A DNA stretch of 64,000 bases from Cynocephalus volans (GCF_027409185.1 NC_084474.1:29822382-29886381); one strand, 5' to 3'. Numbered from the stretch's first letter, positions 16,384-27,552 are shown. A program made the numbers and translations. The notes: generated by a model not told the origin, from the letters alone.

Positions 16384-17150
16384 TCTTCCTGGTGACCACA
16401 AAGGGATGATTTGAAGGCCCACCTGGACCCCCAAATTAAAGTCTGCACAGCACCAATTGGTCTCTACAGACAGGTGAGTTTTCAGTGTCTTTGTGGATTC
16501 TGTACTTAGCTCATTTTCATTTCTCTCTTCTTTTTGATTCTCTTTTCTTTTCCTGGGTCACACTCTTAGCCTTCTGACCAACCCTTCCTTAATCTTCCTT
16601 TCCCTGAGGACTTGCAGCCAGGCAAGCAATGGGCAGCAGCAGCTCATCCCGGGCTAACTTCCTGACCTTGCCCTCACAATAGGGATCCTTTACTTTCTCT
16701 GCGATTTCATTTTCATAAAGGACAGGATGTGGAGATGGGGGCCCGACTATGGAGACGTGATTTTGCCATGGCCTGGGTGTCCTGGATGGCAGAGCTGCAG
16801 GCATATGGTCATGCCCTTAGCCTTCTGCCTGATCTCTCTTTGAGACCTCTCTTCTACCTTCTCAACAACACTTGGGACACCAAGGCTGTCTACAGGGGGA
16901 GGGGAGCTCACTGACTCCCCCCTCCATTGGCTCTGAGTCAGATACCCAACTGCTCGTTCCCAGCTGGGGAACTTTAAGGATAGTTTTTGCCCAAGCAAAG
17001 ACTAGTCCTCTTTTCTTTCTCTCCCTCTTTCTCTTTTCGTTTTCATTCTGGACATAAACCGATCCTTAACTTTAAGTTATGGGCCAGACTTTCTTTCCTT
17101 TCCGGTCCACCTACAAAAAACTTTGCTCTTCCTGCCAATTATAAGGACTG
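16384..17150 (+). mobile_element. ERV internal leader and gag-like relic
   Basis: Sequence following LTR A: a primer-binding-like start, a possible splice donor (ACAGACAGGTGAGTTT, near 16470), then a degenerate gag-like region. The first likely start is an ATGGGC (Met-Gly, myristoylation-type) near 16629, with a stop soon after. No long open frame remains, and no pol or env segment was recognised. Confidence 0.4.
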
Positions 17151-17204
17151 TTCTTTCAGTCGCACAGATTTCTGTTCTGTGTGTCATATTTTACCAGTGG
17201 CAAT

Positions 17205-17456
17205 TCAGAGCCACCACCCATGAGAACAGAACCTAAAGTCTGATACCATAGGTTTCCTGAACACCCAGCCAATTTCGTCCTCTGGGTTATCTTTTCTGAG
17301 ATTTTCAGCAATGTCATTAGAAACATCAAGATAATAGTCAGCTATTTTTCTTATATCACTACTTTTATATAGATCAGTGGAAGATTTCTCATTCATTACA
17401 GTCCCTAGTTCTTCGAAACTTCTTTCCTCCTGCCTTTCTGTCCTGGAGCTAGCCAT
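17205..17456 (-). other. Unrecognised 83-codon open frame
   Basis: Open frame on the minus strand between the ERV-A internal region and LTR B. It encodes an acidic, protein-like sequence (for example SSDIRKIADYYLDVSNDIAE) with no low-complexity bias. I do not recognise it. It could be a fragment of a processed pseudogene or of a retroviral region in inverse orientation. No promoter or splice context supports expression. Confidence 0.3.
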
Positions 17457-17479
17457 AAAGAAATTCTCTGACCTACCTT

Positions 17480-18268
17480 GTCTGATTGTAGGTCATAAGA
17501 CCCCCATTCCAGAAAGGGTCCTGCCCCTTTTCCAGGAGGAAGGAATGCTATACAGAGAGACTGATGGAGTTTGGATGTGTTGTCCCCTCCAAAACCCATG
17601 TGGAAATTTGATCCCCAATGTGGCAGTGATGGAAACTGATTGAGTCATGGGGCAGATCCTTTATGGATGGATTAATGCTCTCCCTGGGGAGGGGGGAGTA
17701 ATGAGTGAGTTCTTGCTCTATTAGTTCCCACGAGAGCTTGTTGTTTATAGGATCCTGGCACCTCCTCTCTCTCTCTCTTGCTTCCTCTCGCCATGTGATC
17801 TGCTTGTACCCACTGGCTGCCTGCCACTTTCCGCCATGAGTAGAAGCAGCCTGAGGCCCACACCAGATGCAGCTGTCCCAGAATCATAAGCCAAATTAAC
17901 CTCTGTTCTTTAAATTACCCAGTCTCGGGTATTTCTGTTATAGCAACACAAAATGAACTAAAACAGAGACCAAGAAGAATCTGAACAGACAGGCCTTTCT
18001 GGTTTCCCCACTCAGTCTGTTAGCATTAGAACATACTTTTCTTGTCCAATCACATTTCTAGATGGCTGTGCCTGCTTCATAGATCCTAAGCATAAATATG
18101 GACAATTTTCCCTATATCTTTGGGTTTTTATTCTGAAGGCTCTGTGTCACATAAAACTATGATATAATAAAATTTGTTATGTCTGTTCTTCATATTAATC
18201 TGGGCTTATCAGATGACTTTTCAGAGAACCTTCAGGTAGTTGAAGGCTATCTTCCCTTGGCCCCTACA
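17480..18268 (+). mobile_element. ERV1-like LTR (copy B), split by a MaLR LTR
   Basis: LTR on the plus strand, about 385 bp net of the insertion at 17562-17965. The right half shows CAAGAAGAATCTGAACAGAC, a TATA-like CATAAATATGG, the poly(A)-type TAATAAAATTTGTTATG, and the terminus TTGGCCCCTACA at 18268. It is followed by TTGTGGCGCTGTGAGCAGGAT, a primer-binding and leader start of a kind seen in class I ERVs. It is therefore a 5' LTR. The left boundary (TGATTGTAGGTCATAAGACC) is tentative. Confidence 0.6.
17562..17965 (+). mobile_element. Solo LTR, MST-type (ERVL-MaLR), nested in ERV1 LTR
   Basis: A 404-bp MST-like LTR starting TGATGGAGTTTGGATG and ending ATGAACTAAAACA, with a perfect GAGAC duplication (17557-17561 and 17966-17970). 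It keeps classic MST phrases (GATTGAGTCATGGGG, GTTCCCACGAGAGCTTG, GCCAAATTAACCTCTG) and so belongs to a different, more canonical subfamily than the other four MaLR LTRs in the window. Confidence 0.92.
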
Positions 18269-19067
18269 GTTGTGGCGCTGTGAGCAGGATAACCAAGGTG
18301 ACTTGCTCTTCTGGAAGCTGTAGCTGAGGGAGACCAGAGCTTGAAAGCTGGCAAAATGGTAAGCCTTTCCTACCAGGAAGACTCCCAGTCTCTTTCTCTA
18401 TGGAATCCCATCAAGCAGACTATAAAAATCATTCATTGTTTGTCTCTTTTTCCAAAATTTTCATTAATAGAATGCAAAGGATTTGTATGACTAGTCTGCA
18501 GTGTAGCGATTCTGGTGTATATTTGGTATGAATATTCGTGTTGCCTGATCCTCTTCCTCCCAGAATATTTTTATTTTACCTTTGTCTTTGTCTTCCTGTG
18601 TTGTTTTGTCATAAAGAGGGGTACCATAGGATAAGGTAGTTCTGTTGTCTTGTTATATGTCCTGGCGCTTGGTTTGTGACCAAGTGAGAGCATTCTCTCT
18701 TGGATAACACCATCAGGGGATATGGGTGTTGGCTCATATCCAGCATCCAGTTTGATTTAACTGGGAAACCAGAAACACACGCTCTTTGTTCCAAATTTAT
18801 CAAGCTCTCAGGAGTGTTTGTCTCAATAAGAAGTCGTATCCGTAAGCGGCTTTTGTTGTCTCAACTCTTGTTGCCTCATTAGCCCTGGGAAAGTCCACTC
18901 CCAGGAAGGCCTACCTGTTGTCACAGATTAACAGGTCTGTGACTGGCAGCCCCCCATAAATTCGTTAGATACTGGAGGCACTGTATGCACAACACTATTC
19001 TTAACCACCTGTGGCAACAAGAATCTTTTACTATTTTAGCCTATCTCTGGGAGTGATTTTGAGGGTG
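18269..19067 (+). mobile_element. ERV1-like internal region (leader, gag relic)
   Basis: Internal sequence following LTR B: leader with a splice donor-like ATGGTAAGCC near 18357, then degenerate gag-like sequence with stops. No pol motif (such as YXDD) or env was found. Strand and extent are inferred from LTR B. Confidence 0.4.
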
Positions 19068-19484
19068 TGAGAAATGCCCTCACCTGTCCAATGCCAAAGG
19101 ATGGACATGGAGACATGAAGTACAGCAAAGCGAGATTTTAATGGTGGTCTTGCAAGATCGGGTGTCTGATGAGCCAGGCACACCCTAAATGGTTACACTG
19201 AGCAATTTTTTCCCTAGTGCGCAAGTCCCTCCTCCAGTTCCTCACTGGCTGAGTACTATGGAGTGTACAATCTTCCCAAACGTCACTTAAGTATTATTAC
19301 TTCCTTATAAGGCATTTATCGTCCCCTTCCCTCTGGCAGAAAGGGGCTCAGGACAAGCCCGTGAAAAAGGCCCTTGCTGAGGAGGAAGAAGAACCAGAAA
19401 GTAAAAAGAACATGGTGACCAGCCACCATCTTGAGAGGTCACCCTCAAGAAAGTGTACTTTCAGGGGTTATCACACCACAGGTT
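19068..19484 (-). mobile_element. Putative LTR in inverse orientation
   Basis: A block with LTR-like inverted ends, TGTGAGAAATGCC at the left and GGTTATCACACCACA at the right, about 417 bp. It contains typical LTR phrases such as CAAAGCGAGATTTTAATGG. No target-site duplication could be confirmed. It appears to interrupt the ERV-B internal region. Confidence 0.4.
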
Positions 19485-22400
19485 AGTCAAGCAACCCTTG
19501 TTAAGCTATTCTTGAAATGAATCACTTAGGCTATTTTCCTACATGGGGGAGATCGTGGGGACTGCCTTTTCTGAGTATGACCCCCCCGCTTCCCAGAATG
19601 CCTCTTTCTTATATGGTAAAAACTTACTCTGAACCTGGAAAAGTACCTTCTGGTCTTTCAATCAATAAACTTGTTGGATTGAGTCACTATTGAAATTGGG
19701 TACACCCTAGGAAGGATCCAGAGTCGTCTCTGGCCAGACCATGGATCCTTTGAATTGGCTGTGTTCAAAAGAGAATTTTTAGAGATCTCTTGTCTTAAAC
19801 AGCTGTCTTATAGTTGCCTATCAAAAGACTAAAAAATAACAACTAGACTTAAAAACTCCCTTGACAAGATTTTTTTAAATATATTGGATTTAGAACAGTT
19901 AAAATTCTTTCGACCCACCACAAAATTCCTTTAACTCAAAAGAAAAACACTTGTAAAAATTACTTTAGATTGTTTAATTTGAAACTTTAGTTTATAATGT
20001 GTTAGAAACTTTTTCTTCTGTTTGTTTAACTTCTTTCCAAGCTCAATGAATGGGCCCGTTTGTGGCTAGCTTGCTGACTGGCTCTACGTCCTGGTTTCTT
20101 GACAACTCTGGTTTTGTTTGAGTATATTTTTTTTCAGGTCTCTATTTCTCTATGTATTTTTGCTTCTCCCCAAAGAAACTTTTTAGTAGACTGAAACCTT
20201 TTTTCTCAAACCTCTTCTTACTTGATGTTTTCGCTGAAGACTCTGAGCAATGCAGCCATGGATTGCCAATGACCTGTTTTTAGGTCTGCGGCCTTCCTCT
20301 CAGAGCCCCAGGAGTTGAATGGCTTTGGACCTATTTGTTAATTGGCTCAGCCTTTAGCTCAATAATACATTTAAGGGACAAAAACTAGATTAAAAACAAC
20401 CTAACTAGATCGTCTCCAAAATATGACTTTCTGCCATTCGACTGGTAATATTTTAAACAGATTTCTGAATTTTCTCCTATGCTCATTTATGTATCTCCTT
20501 GTAAAATCCTATGGTGAAATTCTATGATTTTATTTTGTCTTGGCATCCTTTTTTAAAAAATCTTTCTCTGGGTCTCCTCTGACACACCCAAACTCCTTCT
20601 TTAAAAAAGCTTACATTCTTCCTCTCTATGCTTTGAGATGTAAATTTGCTATCTTGCTTTTTCAAAAAACTCAGTGAGAATATCTGCATAGAGTCTTTTT
20701 TAAACCAGAAAGTTTTATATTATATGCTTACTTTTTTCTGGTTTTTTTGCATACATGTATATACATGTGTAAACTGTATGTTGTGTCTACATGTTTGTCT
20801 AAAATGTGTCTATATATTGTCTTCATGATACCAAATTGGCTTATAAATAATGTGTGCTCATAAAGAAGACCAAGTGCTTTTTCAAGTTCACATGACTTTA
20901 ATTTTTGGCAAATAAAGCTAGTTTTAAAAATTGTTAGTAAAATAGATATGTTTTCAAAATTTCACTTAGACATTTTTGCCTAGATTTTTCTATTGGTGAA
21001 AAAAAAATTTATACTGTCTCTGATGTTTTAGGTCATAAGATGGTTACTTCAGTGATATTTTTGATACTTACTTAATTTGTTTTTGAACTAAAAGCTTTGA
21101 GAGAACTGGCTGCTGCGCTTTCCCCAAAGCCTGGCACACCTCTTGTTGTTAGCTTGTCTTTGATTCTAAGCCTCTGAATTCTGGGCTCTAGACAGGTGGC
21201 CATGAAGAGGGCTTGGGACATATATGTTCACAAGACATAGGCCACCAGCTTCAAAACAAAGCCAAGCCCGATATGGTCTCCTCCTCGTCTCAACTGTGCC
21301 TCCTGGCCATGCTGGTAGGCACAATATCCTTTAGACTTTATCTTTGTATCCTCTGTCCTGGGCTCCACATGGCCACACTGGATGCCACATGGGTACTTGG
21401 GACCCAGGATAGCTAGGGAAAGGGGACCTATGTCTGGTACCTCAACGGCTGTGATTAGTAATTGTTGATAAAGATTTAGCTTGATTTTGGTTTTAAAAAA
21501 AATTTTTAATAGTTTTATTTTCCGTGAACAATTCAAATATAATTGTTAAAATTAAATAAACTTTTTAAAAAAGTCAATGGGATAAATATTTATAAGTAAA
21601 CTTGTCATTGTTTCAAAAAGTATTCTATATACAGAGTGTTTAAGGAAAGTAGAATGTAAAAAAAAATAGTTTTTTGGTTAAAAGAGGGTAATAAAAAGAA
21701 CATAAAGATGTAGTATGGTTTTTACTTTTTAAAAATTATAAGAGGTTATAAAAGGTTTATAAAAATTTTTGTCTTATGTGGTCAAAACTGACTAAAATTA
21801 GATTTAAGATTTTATTAAAATTTTAAAAAAGACTTTCATGTAGTATTGAAAAAAGATAGTAAAAGATTTGTGTTCACCTTTTAAGTAAACTGAAAAAAAA
21901 AAAGAGGAGAGTGTGAGAAAAAGATTATGTGTCTTAACTAGGTCTTTTGATTTACTTAAAAAAAACTGAGTTAAAGATTTAAGGTATTCAAAACTATGTA
22001 ACTTGATATTTGTATAAATGTGTTATTAATACATGTTCCAAAATTGTGTGAAATTTCTAAAATTCTGATATGTCTTAGTATATGTTATTAGTTGTAATTA
22101 TGGCAATTATATAAAATTGTTCTAGGCCATAAAAATAACCAAATTGCTTTGTCAATCGCATTTTGATTGTCCATAGTAAATTGCTTTATTTTGATGCTTT
22201 TCTTTCTAAACGTCTTTGCAAATCCTAAAATGTTGTGTCTTCAAGAAGGTTCATGGAAAGGATAAAAAGATTCTAACATATATACTGAAACACAGACCTC
22301 TGCTGATGACTTTGAGATTATCCAATTGACTGGGGAAAAAAAAAAAACCCTCCAGAACTCTAATAAAAAAAAAAATTAAACGTATAAAATTGCTGATATG

Positions 22401-22716
22401 GGGGCCATGGGGCCACCACAACCCCACATACATCCAGGCAAGCAATGGAGCATGCCTGGGGTCCTGAGACAGAGGCCATGGGCTACCAACTCTGCCCACA
22501 AGAACATGACTTGTCTGCTCATGTCCTTCACCAAATTTCTGTTAAGATTTTTCTAATTCATTTTTAAGAGTTCTTCATGCATTAAGCATGTCAATCTTTT
22601 TGTGTTAAATTTGTTTCTTATCAATTGACATTAAATTCAATTTGTAATGTTATCCTTTGTTTTTATGTTGAGAAAATCATTTTCTATCTAAACATTAAAT
22701 AAATAAATAAAATTGG
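19485..22716. other. AT-rich, ERV-derived or unknown sequence
   Basis: About 3.2 kb without a gene. The part to about 20.4 kb may be further degraded ERV internal sequence. About 21.5-22.3 kb is highly AT-rich with many poly-T/poly-A runs. Short segments near 21190-21415 and 22395-22500 look similar in style (GGCCATG..CCAC..ACATGG) but could not be assigned. Confidence 0.35.
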
Positions 22717-23132
22717 TGATATGGATTGGATTGTGTCCCCCAAGTTTTATGTATCAGAAGCTTGATCCCCACTGTGACTGTTAAGAGGGCGGGAAATCCT
22801 ATTTTGGTAATTGAAAGGTGGGGCCTTGAAGAGGTGATTAGATTGTAAGGACCATGCCCTAGTTCATGGGCGTGGTTCTGAGGGCTTTAAAAGGAGAGCA
22901 TGTGAGAGTCTCTCTCTCTCTTTCTCTCTCGTCTCTCTCTCTCTGCTTCTGCCATCTTGCAATGTGATGCCTTGTGTATCACCGAAGCCACCACCAAAGG
23001 AGGCCTTCACCAGATGTGTGTCTTGGTCTTTGGACTTCCCAGCCTCAGCGACTATAAACAATAAATTTCATTTTCTTGTAATTCACCCAGTTCTAGGTAT
23101 TTTGTTATAAGCAGCAAAAATGGACTAATACA
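22717..23132 (+). mobile_element. MST/THE1-like LTR with internal sequence attached
   Basis: A 416-bp LTR, TGATATGGATTGGATTGTGT to ATGGACTAATACA, of the same subfamily as 14370 and 24899. Unlike the others it is followed by the internal region and not by a target-site repeat, so it is the 5' LTR of a truncated provirus. It has a long CT-rich tract (about 22907-22945). Confidence 0.88.
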
Positions 23133-23484
23133 GAAAATTAGTACCAGAGAAGTGGGGTGTTATTTATAAAAAATACTTGAAAATATGGAAGAAGCTTTGG
23201 AACTGGCTGGTGAGAAGAGGCTGGAAGAATTTTAAGAAACAGGCTAGGAAAAGCCTAGATGCTGGTGAGGAGAGTGTAGAACATTTTAGAGAGTGGTTAA
23301 ACGGTGGCAACCAGAATGCAGCTAGAAATATGGACAGTAAAGGCCACTCTGAGAAGATCTCAGATGTAAATGAAAAGGCACTTATTGCAAACTGGAGCAA
23401 AGATCACCCTTGCTATGAACTGGCAAGGAACTTGGCTTCATTCTGTTCATGCCCAAAAGTTTTATGGAATGTGGAACTTCAGGG
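23133..23484 (+). mobile_element. MaLR internal region (THE1/MST-int type), truncated
   Basis: Starts GAAAATTAGTACCAGAGAAG immediately after the LTR, as in THE1/MST internal sequences, and continues with the conserved GCTTTGGAACTGGCTGG and AGAAATATGGACAGTAAAGG phrases. A 133-codon open frame (23177-23578) crosses this region and its junction with the next fragment. It is a chance or relic frame, not a complete retroviral gene. There is no 3' LTR. Confidence 0.8.
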
Positions 23485-23575
23485 TACTGACCCAAGGACC
23501 CTCTTGACTTGGGGCTTGAGGCCCTTCCTCCAGGGGTCTCGCCCTATCCGGCAACAGCATTTGCTGCTAAAGACT
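23485..23575 (+). mobile_element. Fragment matching the 3' end of ERV1 LTR A
   Basis: GACTTGGGGCTTGAGGCCCT, then a GGGGTCTCGCCC block and CCGGCAACA, parallel the terminus of LTR A at 16337-16383 with several mismatches. It directly abuts the truncated MaLR internal region. Confidence 0.55.
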
Positions 23576-24539
23576 TGAGAAAAACAAGGCAACCATAAGA
23601 GCAACCACAATAATGAAAATGACAACAAAATTAAACTAAAATACATATGAGTCTTTTAAGACTTTGGAAATTATAATCATGATCCAGAATCCATTCTAAG
23701 AATGTCTTTCTCCTTTTATTTGTAAAGGTGAAGATGACCAGAAAACTTTCTTTTAACTTCAAAGTGGCCTCCTCTCCCTCTTATAAGAACTTCCAGGACA
23801 GAAGAGGCAATCAGGGACTAACAATAAATGCCTCCTATCCTCTGGTGGACAGGTGCATTTCTGAACATTCCAGACCAAGGTTGCAACAGAACAACCCTGG
23901 TGAAGCATTTTATCCCCAAGAGAAAGTCAAGAGAAAACTTTCTTAAAACTGGACTTTTTAAAGTTCACATGATAAATACACGAGGATTCATTATACTATT
24001 ATCTCTATATTTTTGTGTATATTTGAAATTTTCCATAATAACCTTTTTATAAAAAAAGCCTACAGCTGCAAGAATGTATTACTTAAGGAATGTGCTGAAA
24101 TAATGAAAAAACAAATGTTTTTGATCTGATATTTCCTGTAAACATGGTCACTACCTAATTCTAGTAGAAAGAGAGAAATTAAAGATACTTTATAGGACTA
24201 ATAAAAGGATCGTTAAAATACACACACACACAGGAAGAGATAATAAAAAGAACAAAGTACATATGTTCCAGGGAAAGCAATAAAGTACTCACTCAAAACA
24301 GATGCTTTCTCAAATTAACAGTAAAGAGAATCAGGGTTGTGAAAAACTAACTGTATAAAACTAATAGCTATAAAATAATTAAAGTATTTTCAAGGCACCC
24401 CCAAATATGGGTGTATTCAAACATTTAAAAATATCCCAAATATTTTTAAATTAAGATTTTCTTATCTCTTAGCTTAGAACCAGAAGAAAATATTAAATCA
24501 ATGTTTGTTCACTTATTCATTATTCATCCATCCATTCAT
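23576..24539 (+). other. Non-genic stretch with an old L1 3' end
   Basis: AT-rich sequence. About 23965-24057 (ACGAGGATTCATTATACTAT ... TTGAAATTTTCCATAATAAC) resembles the 3'UTR end of an old L1M element. A short CA repeat lies near 24222-24232. No gene was seen. Confidence 0.5.
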
Positions 24540-24717
24540 TCATTTGTTTTACAAAAACGTATTGAATGCCAATCATGTCAAGCACTGAGAATGTAACAGT
24601 GAGCCAAACCAAACAAGGTCCCTGTTCTCCTGAAGCTTACTTAGGGGAGTCACACAATAGGTAAGCAAATAAATGAACCAAGTTTATTCCAGATAAAGTA
24701 CAATGAAAGTAAAATCA

Positions 24718-25465
24718 ATTCTCATTATTGGTGATAGTTATGTTCTATAATGTCACTGTGAACACTGAATTAGTGAATACTGAACCATTGCTTCTAGGGG
24801 AAATACAGGGTTAGGTTCCTGTTAGCCTCTGGTCACAACGCTTTCATCAACCAATCAACATATAACTGTGTTTTATGTGTGTTTCTGTTTAAAGACCCTG
24901 CAGTGGGTTGCATGGCCCCCCAAAATCATTGAAGCTTAATCCCCACTGTAAATGTTGAAGGTGGGGAATCCTACCATGGTAATTGAAAGGTGGAGCCCTG
25001 AAGAGGTGATTAGATTGTGAGGACCGTGCCATAGTGAATGGATTAATAATGGTGGTCACAGGCATGGTTCTGAGGGCTTTAAAAGGAAAGCAGATGAGAG
25101 TGTCTCTCTCTCTGCTGTGCCATTTCTGCCATGTGAGACCCCTGAGTCACTGTCACAACCAACATGGTCTTCACCAGAAGTGTCACTTGGACTTCCCAGC
25201 CTCCGAAACTGTAAGCAATAAATTTTGTTTTCTTACAAAGTACCCAGTTCCAAATATTTTGCTATAAGCAACAGAATGGACTAATACAGGCCCCTTGTTT
25301 AATATATATTATTGATTTATTAACATTGAACTCACGGCCAATAGCACTATAACTCATGCCTGAATGAAGCTACTCTAACACATGTATTTTCTCCACAGGG
25401 CACATCACAGCCTCTTGCACTTAGGAACACTTGACAGTACTTGAGCACTATACTTGGAGGTCATT
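24718..25465. mobile_element. Old DNA-type repeat, split by an LTR
   Basis: Two halves (about 24718-24898 and 25294-25465) of a MER-class element: GTTCTATAATGTCACTGTGA with ATACTGAACCATTGCTTC on the left, and TTTAATATATATTATTG with ACTCATGCCTGAATGAAGC on the right. The middle is interrupted by the LTR at 24899-25288. It is probably a DNA transposon relic; the family is not named. Confidence 0.5.
24899..25288 (+). mobile_element. Solo LTR, MST/THE1-like (ERVL-MaLR)
   Basis: A 390-bp LTR starting TGCAGTGGGTTGCATGG and ending AATGGACTAATACA. The flanking 5-mers GACCC (24894-24898) and GGCCC (25289-25293) are a duplication with one mismatch. Same subfamily as 14370 and 22717. Confidence 0.88.
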
Positions 25466-25655
25466 TTAAATAGCAAAATCACCAATAAAAAGCACAAAAA
25501 TGCAAAAATAAATAAATAAATAAAAAAGAAGGCACTAAACAGGCAGCAAAAAGGATACAAAGAGAATAGTGAGTGCAAAGGCCCTAAAGCTACAATGAGG
25601 CTGGCATGTCCTAAGGCATAAAAAGATCTGTGTGTTAAAAGCTATGATGCCTGTC

Positions 25656-25935
25656 ACTAGCCATATGTGGCTACTGAGCACTCAAAATGAGCTAGTCAGA
25701 ATTAAAATGTGCGGTAACTGTAAAATACTCAACAGATTTCAAAGACTTCGTGTGGGAAAAAAGAATCTAAAACATCTCATTAATGACTTTTATATTCATT
25801 GTATGTTCAAATGATAACTATTTAGGGGTATGTTGAATTAAATAAAATAGATTACAGTATTTAAATTAATTCACCTATTTCTTTTTACCTTTTTAATGTG
25901 GCTTCTAGAAATTTTTAAATTCTATATGCAGCTTG
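25656..25935. mobile_element. hAT-like DNA transposon relic
   Basis: Contains TAGCCATATGTGGCTACTGA at the left and TTAATGTGGCTTCTAGAAAT at the right, with GATTTCAAAGACTTCGTGTG inside, a pattern I know from old mammalian DNA transposons. The exact family was not determined. Confidence 0.5.
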
Positions 25936-26371
25936 TAAGAGGAAAAAGAAAATAAGTCTGTAAACATAGCAGGTATCAGACATTTTAGGGCTTTATAAGC
26001 CATAATAAAGAATATGAATTTTATTCTAAGTACATCAAAAATCCACAGAAGGTTTTGTATAGGAAGAAACATATCTACTTTTGGGTGCAATATAGACACT
26101 GTGCAACACAAAGAAGGGAGTTGTTAATTCAGGAAAGGCTTAGGAAGGCAACGCTTAAGCTAAGTCCAAGTTAGGGGAAGTGTCACTGAAGGTGACAAAA
26201 GGGCAATATCTGTCTCTGACACTAACCTATAGGATAAAACTCCAAACTGTATTTTGCTTACTCTTTAGTTTCCCATATATAACCCTCTAGAAACTGTTCT
26301 TGACCCACTTTTGCAATTCTGTCACTAGACAGTACCCCCCACTCCAAACACACACACCCTGTACTCTAATT

Positions 26372-26592
26372 CAGGGGTCAGCAAACTATGGTCCCTGAGC
26401 CAAATCCAGACTGCCACCTGATTTAGTAAATAACTTTGTATTGGAACCACAAACACAACCACAATGCCCATTCATTTACAAATTGTCTATGGCTGCCTTT
26501 GGCTTACAAGAACAAGAGCTGAATAGTTACAACAGAAACTATATGGCCCATGAAGCCTAAAATACTTGCCATATCTTACTAAAGTTTGCCAG
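26372..26592. mobile_element. hAT-type MITE (MER class)
   Basis: Begins AGGGGTCAGCAAACTATGGT and ends TACTAAAGTTTGCCAGCCTC, giving terminal inverted repeats GTCAGCAAACT / AGTTTGCCAGC. The interior contains the familiar CATTCATTTACAAATTGTCT. Confidence 0.7.
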
Positions 26593-27060
26593 CCTCTTCT
26601 CTAATTCATTCAACAAATATCTGTTGAGTACTTACTAGGTATTATGGTAGGTGAAAGTTCTCAAGATTAAAAACATACATAATAGGAATATATACATATG
26701 TTTATATATCTTACATATATACACATATAAAATAGTAATAGGAATTCTGTTTTCTTCTCCAGTGGATTATTTTGCGGTTTATGCACCCTACTTTAGAGAC
26801 CAAAGCTATAAATAATGGGAGCTATTGAAAGATTACATACAGGTAGTAACCTAATTAGATTTAAGACTTTAAAATATTGCTTTAGCTTTAGCAGTATTGG
26901 AAAACAGGCAGGAACGAGGTGGCCGATTAGGAGACTATTGCAATTGTCTAAGAGAACAGTAATGAGGGCCTAAACCACATAGAAGCGGATTGAGAGAAAA
27001 GCTGGAGAGAGGCTGACAAGGTAGATCTACAGGACCTAGAACTGTGTATGAGGGTTACCA

Positions 27061-27449
27061 GTCACAATGTTAAGAAGGTAAGAGGTGCCTGTTTACAGAG
27101 ATTAAATGCACTGAAGTAACAGTAGTCTGTTAATGGAAAGTTGTTCAGGTTAATATAAGAAACTTTACATCAAGAAAATTTTAACATTTTAGTGATAGGG
27201 AACAGAATTGTTTAATAAAATGAAAAACAACTATTTTTAAAAATCTTCATTTTAAAAAACAACCTCAGTCATTATAGTAAAAACTCACTCTATGGAAGAT
27301 TTCTGTAATTAGAATTGCTCATACAACCTCATCCCCAGTCCAAAATCTAAAAATGAGCAAGGGGATAAGTGAAAGTCATAAAAAATTTAGTAAAGTCATA
27401 ACTACTTTTTCAAAGTCAGGTCTATATATCTGTATAAAAAGAATACCAA
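27061..27449. other. Spacer, nothing recognised
   Basis: AT-rich sequence before a SINE, without recognisable features. Confidence 0.45.
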
Positions 27450-27552
27450 GGGTTGGCTCGTTAGCTCAGTTGGTTAGAGCATAGTGCTGATAACACCGAG
27501 GTCCAGAGTTCCATCCACTGGCCAGATGCCAAAAAAAAAAGAAAAGAAAAAA
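27450..27552 (+). mobile_element. tRNA-Ile-derived SINE (CYN type)
   Basis: A tRNA-like head with a clear pol III A box (TTAGCTCAGTTGGTTAGAG), an Ile-type anticodon stretch (TGCTGATAACACC), a decayed B box (GAGTTCCATCC), then an A-rich tail. It is a SINE and not a tRNA gene: there is no paired acceptor stem, and the tail is A-rich. Confidence 0.88.

Larger units (their letters stand above)
24540..27060 (+). repeat. Ancient MER-type repeat broken by later insertions
   Basis: Collinear pieces of one old repeat family occur in order at about 24540-24717 (AACAAGGTCCCTGTTCTCCT), 25510-25655 (GTGCAAAGGCCCTAAAGC), 25936-26110 (TTTTAGGGCTTTATAAGCCA) and 26820-27060 (GGAGACTATTGCAATTGTCT). Between them sit younger elements: a DNA-type repeat holding a MaLR LTR, a hAT-like relic, and another hAT MITE. 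The order of pieces suggests a single original insertion. The family name is not certain. Confidence 0.45.

Noticed and set aside
21190-22500. Paired ERV env or gag segments
   Set aside because: Two short GC-richer segments look alike by eye, but no frame or motif supports a retroviral gene.
23177-23578. 133-codon open frame as a gene
   Set aside because: Lies within MaLR internal sequence and runs across a junction with a different LTR fragment; not a functional coding region.
27450-27552. tRNA-Ile gene
   Set aside because: The A box and anticodon arm are good, but the B box is decayed, the acceptor stem does not pair and an A-rich tail follows: it is a SINE.
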